Below are positions 1 through 9,300 of a DNA stretch of 64,000 nucleotides, piece after piece. This DNA comes from Ktedonobacter robiniae (GTDB taxonomy: Bacteria > Chloroflexota > Ktedonobacteria > Ktedonobacterales > Ktedonobacteraceae). Location of the stretch: contig NZ_BNJG01000003.1 in NCBI RefSeq assembly GCF_016587375.1, positions 1,860,001-1,924,000 of the forward strand, given 5' to 3'. The translations under genes and the position numbers were made by a program. Each line of letters starts with the position of its first letter. The stretch's first letter is position 1. The notes under the pieces are model-generated. The model made no database searches. It saw only the letters and a list, made by a program, of their open reading frames with translations, and was not told the origin of the DNA.

Positions 1-1
1 G

Positions 2-886
2 GAGATTGAGGATAAATTGGGCGTGCCAACCATTGTGATCCATCGAGCAGAGTTCCAGGCGGCGTTGCGTGAAAAGGTGGGATCAGATGCGCTCCAACTA
101 GGCGCGAGATTTGTCGCCTTCAAACAGAATGAGAATGGCATCACCGCCTCTTTTGCGGATGGGCAACAGGTACGAGGCTGCCTGCTAATTGGCGCCGATG
201 GCATTCATTCATCTATCCGTCAACAGCTCTTCCCACAGAGCATACCGCGCTATGCAGGCTATACAGCCTGGCGTGGTGTCGCTGCTGCTGTTCCTCAAAT
301 GATTGGAGAGTTCTGGGGACGGGGCCTGCGCTTTGGCATTGCCCCTTTGAGCAGGGAGCGTGTCTACTGGTTTGCGTCCCGCAATGCCCCAGAGAACGCG
401 ACAGAGGCACCAGAGGGGCGGAGAGAAGAGTTGTTGGCAATGTTTAAATGCTGGCATCCAGCCATAACAACGCTTATCGAGGCGACGCCTGTGGAGGAAA
501 TCCTGCGCTCCGACATTTATGACCTCAAGCCTCTATCTCATTGGAGCAAAGGGCGTGTGGTCCTGCTCGGAGACGCGGCGCACGCGATGACGCCGAATAT
601 GGGGCAGGGCGCTTGCCAGGCACTCGAAGATGCATTTGTCCTCGCCCAGGCCTTACAGCACACCCAATCTATTGCGGAGGCACTCCATGTCTACCAGCAG
701 AAGCGCCTGGCTCGAGCTAACATGGTTATCACGCGCTCGCGCCAGATCGGGATTATAGGGCAATGGGAGCATCCATTCGCCTGCTGGCTTCGTGACCGCG
801 CACTTATGCTTACGCCCAGGCATCTACTCATTCAGCAACTCGCATCTGTCGCGGGCTACATTCCTGGCGAGCAAGCCAGCACCTAA
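2..886 (+). CDS. FAD-dependent monooxygenase, 3' part (5' end outside window)
   Basis: Flavin-dependent aromatic hydroxylase or epoxidase of the PHBH/UbiH type, expected to use NAD(P)H and O2. The frame is open to the left edge, and the first residues (EIEDKLGVPTIVIHRAEF) align with the middle of the full-length paralogue at 54165, so the N-terminal Rossmann part lies outside the window. The TTG at 17 is not the start. The second FAD-binding motif (GDAAHAMTPNMGQGAC) and the C-terminal QKRLARANMV helix are intact. Codon 617-619 is CAG here and a TAG stop in the paralogue. Substrate unknown. The next gene, an HxlR regulator, converges on it. Confidence 0.9.
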   Translation, partial: EIEDKLGVPTIVIHRAEFQAALREKVGSDALQLGARFVAFKQNENGITASFADGQQVRGCLLIGADGIHSSIRQQLFPQSIPRYAGYTAWRGVAAAVPQMIGEFWGRGLRFGIAPLSRERVYWFASRNAPENATEAPEGRREELLAMFKCWHPAITTLIEATPVEEILRSDIYDLKPLSHWSKGRVVLLGDAAHAMTPNMGQGACQALEDAFVLAQALQHTQSIAEALHVYQQKRLARANMVITRSRQIGIIGQWEHPFACWLRDRALMLTPRHLLIQQLASVAGYIPGEQAST

Positions 887-922
887 ACATATTTCTATCT
901 AAAAGACATCTCCTTACTTCTA

Positions 923-1378
923 TTAGAGTTGACTGACTAAGCTATCGGGGCCTGCGAAGACTGCCCGTCCCTGGCGCACTGTTTCGCGGATCAAGGGAAG
1001 CATCTGCTCGCGTTTGGCCTTCATGAGTGCGATCCAGTCTGCCGGAGCGCCGGTCTGGGGATCATGCTCGGCGCTCCAGTTGGCCATCTCCACCAGGAGT
1101 GGAATCAAGTCCAGACCCTTCTCCGTCAAGGCATATATCTCTTTACGTTCGTTTGTGGGATGAGACCGTTTGATAAGAATCTCCTGCTGCTCCAGGTGCG
1201 CCAGGCGGCTGGCGAGAATATTGGTCGCGATCCCCTCTTCTGACGCCAAAAACTCCGTATAGGTCTTCTTCCCAAAATAGACAATATCGCGAATAATCAA
1301 CAGTGACCAGGGATCGCCAAGAACTTCCAGGATGAAGTTAATGGGGCAGTCCGAACGCCTGTGATGTTTATGTTTCAT
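923..1378 (-). CDS. HxlR-family transcriptional regulator
   Basis: Winged-helix one-component regulator. HxlR features are visible: an N-terminal Cys (RRSDCPINF), the LGDPWSLLIIRDI helix, the FLASEEGIATNILASRLAHLE recognition region, and the ERKEIYALTEKG wing. An ATG lies 8 codons further out at 1402, but GGGAG sits just upstream of the ATG at 1378, so the shorter form is preferred. Divergent from doxX/VOC/quinone-reductase genes with a perfect palindrome between them, so it probably controls both itself and that operon, sensing an electrophile or quinone. Confidence 0.9.
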   Translation of the reverse strand: MKHKHHRRSDCPINFILEVLGDPWSLLIIRDIVYFGKKTYTEFLASEEGIATNILASRLAHLEQQEILIKRSHPTNERKEIYALTEKGLDLIPLLVEMANWSAEHDPQTGAPADWIALMKAKREQMLPLIRETVRQGRAVFAGPDSLVSQL

Positions 1379-1437
1379 GGTAGATACTCCCGATTGGTTC
1401 ATTTGCTATTTCCGCTTTTGCGTCCTGGTATTGGAAT

Positions 1438-1473
1438 AGTATAGTACCTGTACTTGCAATTTGCAAGTACAGG
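1438..1473. promoter_or_regulatory. HxlR operator palindrome and overlapping divergent promoters
   Basis: A perfect palindrome with 13-bp arms and one central base covers 1447-1473 (CCTGTACTTGCAA / TTGCAAGTACAGG). On the minus strand TTGCAA (1466-1461) and TATACT (1443-1438) are 17 bp apart, a good sigma-A promoter for the HxlR gene with its -35 inside the palindrome. On the plus strand another TTGCAA (1454-1459) precedes a weaker TAAATA. HxlR family members usually bind such intergenic dyads, so this is the likely operator. Confidence 0.8.
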
Positions 1474-1507
1474 GCAAGTAAATAGCGAGAAACAAAGGAG
1501 CATCAAG

Positions 1508-1945
1508 ATGAACAATGTCGCAAGCCTTCAGGTATCAAACGAAAATAATACCCAGGGGAAACGTCAGAACAAGGTTATGCTCACCACGCTCTGGAGTGTT
1601 CAGGTACTGCTCGCGCTGATCTTTCTCTTTGCTGGCAGTATGAAGTTGCTCATGCCAATCGAGATGATGACCTCGCAGATGAGCGTGCCGCTGCCCGGCC
1701 TCTTTATCCGGTTCATCGGCGTGGCTGAAGTCGCTGGTGCGCTTGGCCTCATCTTGCCTCTCCTCCTGCGCATCAAACCTTTCTTGACTCCGCTGGCTGC
1801 TTCCGGGCTAGTAATCATCATGATAGGGGCTACGGCGATAACGCTTATGGGGGGCGATGTCGTCTCTGCCCTGCTCCCGCTGGTGGTGGGCCTGCTCGCC
1901 ATTTTCATCTTCTACGGTCGTCGGTCTTATTTCAAGGCCGCCTGA
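1508..1945 (+). CDS. DoxX-family membrane protein
   Basis: About 145 residues with four hydrophobic segments after a polar N-terminus (residues 1-22). DoxX signature stretches are VLLALIFLFAGSMKLLMP and FIRFIGVAEVAGALGLILP. DoxX-like proteins are integral membrane proteins often placed beside oxidative or thiol-stress enzymes; the biochemical role is not settled. An upstream in-frame start at 1454 falls inside the operator, whereas AAAGGAG (1494-1500) sits 7 bp before ATG 1508. First gene of a likely operon with VOC and quinone-reductase genes. Confidence 0.88.
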   Translation: MNNVASLQVSNENNTQGKRQNKVMLTTLWSVQVLLALIFLFAGSMKLLMPIEMMTSQMSVPLPGLFIRFIGVAEVAGALGLILPLLLRIKPFLTPLAASGLVIIMIGATAITLMGGDVVSALLPLVVGLLAIFIFYGRRSYFKAA

Positions 1946-1972
1946 CTCCAACCTTCTTACTTAAAGGAGTGC

Positions 1973-2002
1973 ACCCCCTGGTAATCCCATATGCCAGGGG
2001 GT
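1973..2002 (+). terminator. Intergenic hairpin between doxX and VOC genes
   Basis: ACCCCCTGG (1973-1981) pairs with CCAGGGGGT (1994-2002), a 9-bp GC-rich stem with a 12-base loop. No T-tract follows, so it may lower rather than end transcription, or stabilise the doxX message. It overlaps an ATG at 1991, which argues for a VOC start at 2018. Confidence 0.45.
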
Positions 2003-2017
2003 AAACAGAAAGGATCA

Positions 2018-2422
2018 ATGAGAATAATGGATATGAAACTTGAGCTTGTACCAGTGCCAGTTACTGACATTGATCGCGCCAAAGCTTTCTATGTGGAAAA
2101 GGTGGGATTTCACGCGGACCTCGATATCCAGCCAACTGATACAATTAGAATAGTCCAGCTTACGCCACCTGGATCGGCTTGCTCGATTGTTCTGAGTACC
2201 GGCCTCGATGGTATTGAAATGCAGCCCGGTTCACTCAGGGGTCTGCACCTGGTCGTTGGGGATGTCCAAAAGGCTCGCGAAGCGCTCATGAGGCAGGGCG
2301 TCGAAGTAGGCGAGATTGATGAGCATGATCAGGGGATTAAGTACGCGGCCTTCAGCGATCCCGATGGCAACACATGGACTTTCCAGGAAATGCCCTGGAG
2401 GTCCTCAGAGTTTAGCTCGTAA
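2018..2422 (+). CDS. VOC-family protein (glyoxalase/bleomycin-resistance fold)
   Basis: A roughly 134-residue beta-alpha-beta-beta-beta protein: LELVPVPVTDIDRAKAFYVEKVGF at the start and the terminal KYAAFSDPDGNTWTFQE strand are classic VOC signatures. The family includes glyoxalases, dioxygenases and drug-binding proteins; this one is too generic for a substrate call. AAAGGA lies just upstream of ATG 2018; ATGs at 2027 and 2033 are alternatives. Between doxX and a quinone-reductase-like gene, consistent with reactive-carbonyl or quinone detoxification. Confidence 0.88.
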   Translation: MRIMDMKLELVPVPVTDIDRAKAFYVEKVGFHADLDIQPTDTIRIVQLTPPGSACSIVLSTGLDGIEMQPGSLRGLHLVVGDVQKAREALMRQGVEVGEIDEHDQGIKYAAFSDPDGNTWTFQEMPWRSSEFSS

Positions 2423-2582
2423 AGGCGTTTTGCTCATTTGCACAGGCATACGGTTTGCGCTTCTGGATCGTGTTCCTTGTAAGTAAAGGGTGAGTGTGCT
2501 CAGCCCAGTCGCGTAAGTCTATGCTTGCATAGACTCTACAAAAAACGCATCACCTATACACAAGCAAAGGAGCAAATTATAG

Positions 2583-3611
2583 ATGAAAGCCGTTGGATTA
2601 TACCGTTATTTACCCATAGATGATCCTGAAAGCCTGGTGGACCTGGAACTGCCCAGGCCAACGCCAGAGGGGCGCGACCTGCTCGTGCGTGTCAAGGCCG
2701 TCTCTGTCAATCCGGTGGATATCAAAACGCGCAAACGTGGACCAAAAGATAAGGTAGAAGAGCCGCCGCGTATCCTGGGCTGGGACGCGGCGGGCGTCGT
2801 GGAGGCCGTGGGACCCGAGAGCGCGCTCTTCAAGCCCGGAGACGAGGTTTACTACGCGGGCGATATCACCCGTCCGGGCTGCGATAGCGAGTTTCATCTC
2901 ATTGATGAGCGCATCGTGGGGCATAAGCCCAAAAGCCTGGATTTCGCCGAGGCAGCGGCCCTCCCCCTCACTTCCTTGACGGCCTGGGAGGCTCTCTTCA
3001 GCCGCCTGGGCGTTACGGAGCAGCCAGCCGAGAACCAGGGCAAGAGCATCCTCATCATCAATGCCGCGGGTGGTGTTGGTTCTATCGCGACCCAGCTTGC
3101 CAGACGCGCGGGCCTGACCGTGATTGGAACGGCCTCGCGTCCGGAGTCCATCCAGTGGGCGAAGGAGCACGGCACGGACTATACCATCGATCATCACCAG
3201 CCCTTCGCGCCACAGCTGAAGGCCCTGGGCAACCCCACTATCCCCTACATCTTCTGCCTCAACAACCTTGACCAGCACTGGGACCATATGGTCGAGGCCA
3301 TCGTCCCCCAGGGAAAGATCTGCTCCATTGTCAGCCCCCAGAATCCGGTCAATCTGGGCGCCTTGATGGGCAAGAGCGCGACCTTCGCCTGGGAGCTCAT
3401 GTTCACCCGTCCTCGCTTCCAGACCGCAGACATGATCGAGCAACACCACATCCTCGATATCGTGGCGAGCCTGGTCGACGCAGGCGAGATTAAGACCACC
3501 CTCACCCAGCGCCTCTCGCCCATCAACGCCGCCAACCTGCGCAAGGCTCACGCCACCTTGGAGCAAGGCAGCATGATCGGCAAACTGGTCCTTGAAAAAT
3601 TCCCCGAATAG
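2583..3611 (+). CDS. Zinc-binding-type alcohol dehydrogenase / quinone oxidoreductase (MDR)
   Basis: 342-residue medium-chain reductase. The GroES-like domain (SVNPVDIKTRKRG...GWDAAGVVEAVG) is followed by a nucleotide-binding domain with IINAAGGVGSIATQLARRAG and IGTASRPES. The Cys ligands of structural zinc are absent, so it belongs to the zinc-independent quinone/enone reductase branch despite the usual family name, and probably reduces quinones or enones with NADPH. AAAGGAG (2566-2571) precedes ATG 2583. A 160-bp gap separates it from the VOC gene, but it reads in the same direction. Confidence 0.88.
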   Translation: MKAVGLYRYLPIDDPESLVDLELPRPTPEGRDLLVRVKAVSVNPVDIKTRKRGPKDKVEEPPRILGWDAAGVVEAVGPESALFKPGDEVYYAGDITRPGCDSEFHLIDERIVGHKPKSLDFAEAAALPLTSLTAWEALFSRLGVTEQPAENQGKSILIINAAGGVGSIATQLARRAGLTVIGTASRPESIQWAKEHGTDYTIDHHQPFAPQLKALGNPTIPYIFCLNNLDQHWDHMVEAIVPQGKICSIVSPQNPVNLGALMGKSATFAWELMFTRPRFQTADMIEQHHILDIVASLVDAGEIKTTLTQRLSPINAANLRKAHATLEQGSMIGKLVLEKFPE

Positions 3612-3638
3612 TAGCTGCGTACGCCAGGGCGCAGTCCC

Positions 3639-3667
3639 AGTAGCCGCGTACGTAAGTAGCGGCTACT
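3639..3667. terminator. Hairpin between convergent genes
   Basis: AGTAGCCGC (3639-3647) pairs with GCGGCTACT (3659-3667) in the gap between the MDR gene and the nucleotidyltransferase gene, which converge here. 9-bp stem, 11-base loop, no clear T-tract; plausible bidirectional terminator. Confidence 0.5.
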
Positions 3668-3744
3668 GACTTATTATCGCATTCCAATAGTTGTTGAAGG
3701 CGTTGCCATCAATTCTGGTGATTCGGTATCCAGGTGAAATTTCG

Positions 3745-4575
3745 TCATCGTAAATCTCTTTCTGCTTGTGAGACAGCCATGCGAATGAAACGCTGTATCT
3801 CGGGATTGAGAGATGCATCGAACGTTTGCTTGTTGTGCCAGGCCTGCGAGTGCTCGACGGTGCTGCGCCAGGGGTCGGGCAGGGTCGCTAGCGCCCAGGC
3901 GACGGCCTGCGGTTTGCTGGGTAGCGTGCCCGTGGCAAGCGTACAGAGGGCACGGCACATGGTTTGGATGACGTAGGCTTTCTGTCCCAGGTGGAGCTGC
4001 CAATCGGGATCATCAGGCTGGTTGGCCCAACGTAGCCATTCCGGCATCCTTAAGCGCACTGCATCGCGCAGTTCGTCGGCTGATATCGGGTCAATAAGCG
4101 TGGTCGGTGCGGGACCACAGAGCTTCAAGCCGTGCTCCCGCACGACCCAGCGTTCAAGCACCCAGTTATAGTCATGCTCGTACCACTTCAGACGCTCCTG
4201 GCGGAAGAGCGTTGGGAGCCGCTCGCCCAGGGTGAAACGCCGTACCGAGACGCGGGGAATGTAGGCTCCCTCAAGGTGTACCGCGTATGGATTGGGCAAC
4301 GTTGCAAGCGTATCATGCATAGTGGTTAGGTCAGTGAACTCCGTCTCTGTGAGCAGATGCTCGGTGACTGCGAAGAAGTCAACGTCACTGGCCAGGGGAT
4401 CAAAATCGCCCATTGCCAGGGAGCCGCGCAGGTAGAGGCCAACAAGGTTTTGCCCAAGCATCTGCTGGACGCCGAGCAGCAGGGCATCTAGAAGCGTGGG
4501 TACGGTAGCGGGTATAGTGGGATCGGACGTGAGCCTGGCAAGCACATCCTGCGGGAGATGCAAGGGTAAAGACAT
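3745..4575 (-). CDS. Aminoglycoside nucleotidyltransferase-like protein (AadA/DUF4111 type)
   Basis: 276 residues. The nucleotidyltransferase signature GLYLRGSLAMGDFDPLASDVDF supplies the GS...DxD motif that binds metal-nucleotide. A helical C-terminal domain follows with QKAYVIQTMCRALCTLATGTLPSKPQAVAW, as in AadA-type enzymes that adenylylate streptomycin or spectinomycin. Drug specificity cannot be read from sequence. AAGGAA precedes ATG 4575. It stands alone between convergent and codirectional genes. Confidence 0.82.
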   Translation of the reverse strand: MSLPLHLPQDVLARLTSDPTIPATVPTLLDALLLGVQQMLGQNLVGLYLRGSLAMGDFDPLASDVDFFAVTEHLLTETEFTDLTTMHDTLATLPNPYAVHLEGAYIPRVSVRRFTLGERLPTLFRQERLKWYEHDYNWVLERWVVREHGLKLCGPAPTTLIDPISADELRDAVRLRMPEWLRWANQPDDPDWQLHLGQKAYVIQTMCRALCTLATGTLPSKPQAVAWALATLPDPWRSTVEHSQAWHNKQTFDASLNPEIQRFIRMAVSQAERDLR

Positions 4576-4810
4576 GGAGTAACATTCCTTCCTGAATCAA
4601 AAAGCACGTATGGGTAGAGACTCACCTGCGCTTCTGCGCGTAGTGAGTTGTGGCGACATGAATTTGCTATCCTCTTCACAGGCGAATAGCTTGGTTGTTA
4701 CATCATGCCAGGGCTGCCCATACTGCTCCTTCTTAGAAGTAATGCTAGCCCAAGTATATGCAGTGGAGAGATGAAATGTCAAACCGGAGTCCATTACGAG
4801 GTGCGATTCA

Positions 4811-6250
4811 TTACCAGAGCACTGGTTTTTTCCACTCTTCCCAGCGCATCGCGTGTGCAGGTACATAAATACCATTCTCCTTAAAAACATCTAGGGCTAA
4901 CTGGCGGTTCTTCTCATCGGAGTGTAGGTGACCAGTCGCATCGTCGACGTAGATCAGCGTATAGGGGTAATGCTGCTCTACCAGAGTCGAGAAGGGGGGC
5001 GTGGAAAACAGCTCACGAAGCTGCTGCTGCTCCTGCTGTAGTACTTGCGTGCGCTGTTGCGAGTCCATTTGTTCACAATAGAAAGCAAAGCAGTTGGTAC
5101 GCCTCAGGCGACAGGTGCCTGCAAAAAGGCCTGCAAGATTGCCCATCCCCGCCAGCAACATATAATGCGTGACTTGCTCTCCAGCATGCCAGCGAGGATG
5201 AAAGACTAATCTGTCCTCACCTGTAGCTCTATCGCGGCCAATCACATACATCAGCTCATCACCTGTCTGTACCGGGCTCTCGATCTCAGTCTCTCTCATG
5301 AGCAACTGCTCAAAATCGGGATGCTTAACACTATAGAGTGTGATCTTGAGCCGGTCCAGGCGTTCCATCTCGATATATTCGAACTCGGTCAGTACGCTGG
5401 GATAGTCACCATCGGCGCCCAATTCCTCTTTCAATCGCTGGAGCGTGTGCGTCCGGCGCAACTCGTGAAGATGCGTAAGTGAAGCTGCATCACCAGCCAA
5501 CAAATGTTGGAATAATGCCTCTTTTGAGGCTTGCAGATGGGGCTGCATGGTGGGGCGTAGGCGGTCGTCTGGACGATAGGAACCCAGCTTCAAGGCAGCC
5601 TCATTAAGCGTGAAGATCTTCCAGACGCGGGACTCAAAATGTTCAAAGTCTGGCTGATCTTGGTCACGACCAACATCTAGCCAGGCACCCAGAACTTTGA
5701 AAAGCGAGTAAATTGGATCGTGTGGACTGGGAATTTGATTGGCCATTAAGGTATAAAAAGTAGGCAGATGGGGCTGGGCCAGTTTGGCCTGCACTCGATC
5801 ATAGGATAGCTGTATCAGCTCAGGATGGCGCACGTAGATAGCCGCGGCTTCAGGCGAAACATATCCCAGAAGGTCATACAATGCAGCTTGCTGGCTTTCC
5901 GAAGGTGCATTTTCAATATTGGCAAGAAGCTGACCAACCTGTTCAGGCTCTTCTGTCGTGGCGCGTAGTAGCGTATCAAGAAAGCTGTTGACACTGGCAT
6001 TCAGGTGCTTTTGAATAGTTTCGGCCTGATCGATGATGGTCCGCACTGCGCCCTCGAGCACCTGAAACTGCTGTAAAGCAGATTGCATCTGGTCGAGATC
6101 GTTACTGGTGGAGAGCATCTGGAATTGTCTGTTTATTTGCTGTGCCCGATTGCTCAGTTCCGCCAGGTTCGTCGAGTGAGAAGCCTCTAACATGTCCGTG
6201 TGTGATAGAGTTTCATCCACAGTCAGTCCGCCTTTAATGTTTTTATTCAT
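4811..6250 (-). CDS. Hypothetical protein, 479 aa, N-terminal coiled coil
   Basis: Not recognised. The first ~110 residues are Gln/Leu-rich helix (SNRAQQINRQFQMLSTSNDLDQMQSALQQF), likely coiled coil, followed by a helical middle and a C-terminal alpha/beta part (ELMYVIGRDRATGEDRLVFHPRW; AMRWEEWKKPVLW). No signal peptide or membrane helix, so probably cytoplasmic. A 12-bp stem hairpin lies in its 5' region. It lies downstream of the RND pump gene on the same strand but a strong hairpin separates them, so co-transcription is doubtful. Confidence 0.7.
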   Translation of the reverse strand: MNKNIKGGLTVDETLSHTDMLEASHSTNLAELSNRAQQINRQFQMLSTSNDLDQMQSALQQFQVLEGAVRTIIDQAETIQKHLNASVNSFLDTLLRATTEEPEQVGQLLANIENAPSESQQAALYDLLGYVSPEAAAIYVRHPELIQLSYDRVQAKLAQPHLPTFYTLMANQIPSPHDPIYSLFKVLGAWLDVGRDQDQPDFEHFESRVWKIFTLNEAALKLGSYRPDDRLRPTMQPHLQASKEALFQHLLAGDAASLTHLHELRRTHTLQRLKEELGADGDYPSVLTEFEYIEMERLDRLKITLYSVKHPDFEQLLMRETEIESPVQTGDELMYVIGRDRATGEDRLVFHPRWHAGEQVTHYMLLAGMGNLAGLFAGTCRLRRTNCFAFYCEQMDSQQRTQVLQQEQQQLRELFSTPPFSTLVEQHYPYTLIYVDDATGHLHSDEKNRQLALDVFKENGIYVPAHAMRWEEWKKPVLW

Positions 6251-6285
6251 CTAGAATAGCACAAGAATTCCACAGAGCCCTAAAC

Positions 6286-6328
6286 AGAGGCTTACTCGTC
6301 GGGCATTCGCCGTGCAGAGTAAGCCTCT
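6286..6328. terminator. 12-bp stem hairpin upstream of the 4811-6250 gene
   Basis: AGAGGCTTACTC (6286-6297) pairs perfectly with GAGTAAGCCTCT (6317-6328), 19-base loop, followed on the plus strand by ATTTCTT. It sits between the end of the RND gene and the start of the next minus-strand gene, so it could be a terminator or a 5'-UTR structure. Confidence 0.55.
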
Positions 6329-6340
6329 ATTTCTTGGGTA

Positions 6341-6370
6341 TACGTGGTTCTCTTTCAAGAGAACCACGTA
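6341..6370 (-). terminator. Terminator after the RND pump gene
   Basis: TACGTGGTTCTC (6341-6352) pairs perfectly with GAGAACCACGTA (6359-6370) around a 6-base loop, starting 11 bp beyond the stop codon of the minus-strand RND gene. A 12-bp perfect stem in this position is a likely intrinsic terminator. Confidence 0.65.
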
Positions 6371-6381
6371 TGCGCCTCATA

Positions 6382-9300
6382 CTAGACCATTTGTGACTGA
6401 GGCTCTGGAACTGGCGGGAGTTCCTCCTGGGAAGGCAATGAGCCTGAGCGTCCACGAATATCCTCTACAATGGTATAGAGGGTGGGCACAATCAACAATG
6501 TCAGGAAGGTCGATGAGGTTAGACCACCAATCACGACAATTGCCAATGGACCCGAAAGGAACGCGCTTGAACCGCTCACGCCCAGCGCCATCGGAATCAG
6601 CGCCAGGATGGTTGCTACTGCGGTCATCAGAATGGGGCGCAGACGACGCCTTCCGCCCTCGATGACTGCCGTACGCGCGTCCAAGCCCTTCTTGCGATAT
6701 TGATTCACCAGGTCAAGGAGTACAATAGCGTTCGTTACCACAATGCCAATCAGCATCAGCAGACCGATCAGCGCTGGTAGACCGAGCGCGGTATGTGTGA
6801 TGAGCAAGAGCGCGACCGATCCTGTACCCGCCAGCGGAATCGAAACCAGAAGCAGTAATGGCTGGAGGAGGCTGCGGAACGTTGCAACCATAACGACGTA
6901 GACAAGCAGAATAGCGATCAGCAAGGCCAGGCCGAGGCTCTGGAAAGCTTGACTCTGCATTGACGAAACACCACCCAACGAGAAGGACGCTCCTGCTGGC
7001 AGGCTAAGCGCTTTCAAGCGGCTCTGTACATTCGCACTGACCGCTCCAACATTCTGGCTTGTTACGGTTGCGCTGATCGTTGCGGTTCGGGAACCGCTAA
7101 CATGTGTAATCTGAGTTGGACCGTTGACTTGCGTCACAGTAGCCAGGTCTCCCAGGCGCACAGTACCAGTCGTGGAAGGGATGAGCATGTCCTTCATTCC
7201 CTCAACGGTCGTTGCTGGGTCTCCAAACTTGAGGTCAACTTCCTGCGTCTTCCCATTCAGCGTCACATTGGTGACAGTTGTGCCATTGTATATAGTGCGC
7301 AGTACTTGTCCAACCTGTGAAGGTGTTAACCCATACTTGAGCGCCTTCTCTCCATCCACATGGATATCGATTAATGGCGCAGCATTGACCAGTGAACTGG
7401 TCACATCTTTCAAGTTGGGGGTTTGTGTAATGGAATCAAGCACCTCTTGCGTAGCCTGATTCAGCGTTCCCTCATCGGAGGCCTGCACATTGATCGATAA
7501 CGTAGAACTACTGCCCGAAGACTGGGAACCCGCAACCGTAATAGTGCCGGCATTACTCAGCGTTTTTATTTGATCGCTGACTTGTTGTTGCACCGTCGTT
7601 TGATCAACACCATCATTTGTGGTCACTGCAAAGGTAGCGGTATTCGTACTTCCGCCCGACGATCCGAAGAATCTACCACCACCACCACTACCACCAGATC
7701 CAATGGTAACCTGATAGTTCTTGATACCCTGAATATTTTTCAGGATCGCTTCTACTTCTTGAGCTGCTTTGTTTGTAGTATCCAGATCAGCGGTGGCTGG
7801 CAATTGCTGGCTAATGGTGAAACTATTCGAGCTAGAGTTCCCAATCAGATTGGTATCCAGCTTAGTGGCACCCCAGCCAGCCGAGACCAGAAGGGCCAGC
7901 GCAATAATCAGGGTTACGACCCGATAGTGTGTGACCCAGCGGATCATTGGCACATAGGCTCTTTCTAGAATACCAATCTTTTCGTGGCTATCCGCGCGCT
8001 GTGCGCGTTTAGGCGTTTTGAGGAACCAGTAGGCCAGTACAGGAATAATGGTCAGTGCGATCAATAGCGAGGCCAGAAGCGCGATGGTAACAGCTACTGA
8101 GAAGGGCTGGAAGAACTCTCCAACCAGGCCGGTGGTGAAGGCAATCGGCAAGAAGACGGCAACCGTCGTGAGCGTTGACGCTGTGATGGCGCCTGCGACC
8201 TCGCGTACACCATTGAGAACCGCAGCGCGTTTCTCTTCACCAGAGTGCAGATGGCGATAGATGTTCTCCAGCACAACGATGGAGTCGTCAACCACACGCC
8301 CAATCGCAATGGTCAGACCACCCAACGTCAGGATATTGAGTGAAAAACCACCCACCCACAGCCCAATCAGAGCAATGATGATAGAAACAGGGATAGAAAT
8401 GGCGGTCACAAGTGTAGAACGGATTGAAAGCAGGAAGAGCAAAATGGTGAGAATCGCGAATCCAGCCCCAATGGCCCCTTCTCTGACCAGATCATTCACT
8501 GAGGCCTGGATCGATGGGGCCTGATCGGCAATGACCGTAATCGTTGCCCCTGAGCCGAGCTTTTGTTCTAGCTCTGACAGTTTGTTCTTCACCTCCTGGG
8601 AGACAGAGACGGTATTGGCATTCGAGTTTTTTGTAATGGAGATTCCCAGGCTATCTTTCCCATTGGTACGGGTTAGCGTGGTGGAGGGAGACAACACTTG
8701 CTCGACAGTCGCCACATCCTCGAGCTTAACTGGCGTCGAGGGGGTAGACTGGGTTGTCGTTGTTGGTAAAGTCATCCCGGGAGGTAATTTCTGGCCACCC
8801 GGCATGGATGGCGATGTCTGTTGGGAGGTGCTGCTTCCCCCGCTCACAACAAGGTTTTTCAGGTCATCTAGCGTTGTAACAGCGTTATTGACACGTACAG
8901 CAACGGTCTGCCCATTGTCTTTTACTTCACCGACCGAGATCGTCGTATTATTGGCCTGTAAAATGCTCTGCACCTGGCTTGTGCTCAATCCCTTCGCCTG
9001 GAGTTTCTTGAGATCAAGCGTAATCTGGACAAGCTGAGTGCGCACGCCGGTTACCTGAACCTGGCCTACGCCATTCAGACCTTCCAGAACGGGCGTGACG
9101 TCCTGGTCCAGCTTCACAGCTAGATCTTGCTGATTGCTGGAAGAGGAGACAGCCAGGCGAATAATCGGTTGATCCGCAATGTTAAATGTGTTGACCTGGG
9201 GTGCCACACTTGAAGGAAGGCTTGTCTGGGCCTTATTCACCAATTGCGTCAACGTTTGATTGGCTTTATCCAGATCGACACTATAGTCATACTGCACAAT

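Noticed and set aside
2610..3566. 318-codon minus-strand open frame opposite the MDR gene
   Set aside because: Its mirror gene has clear MDR motifs and a ribosome site; the antisense frame is a by-product of GC-rich third codon positions.
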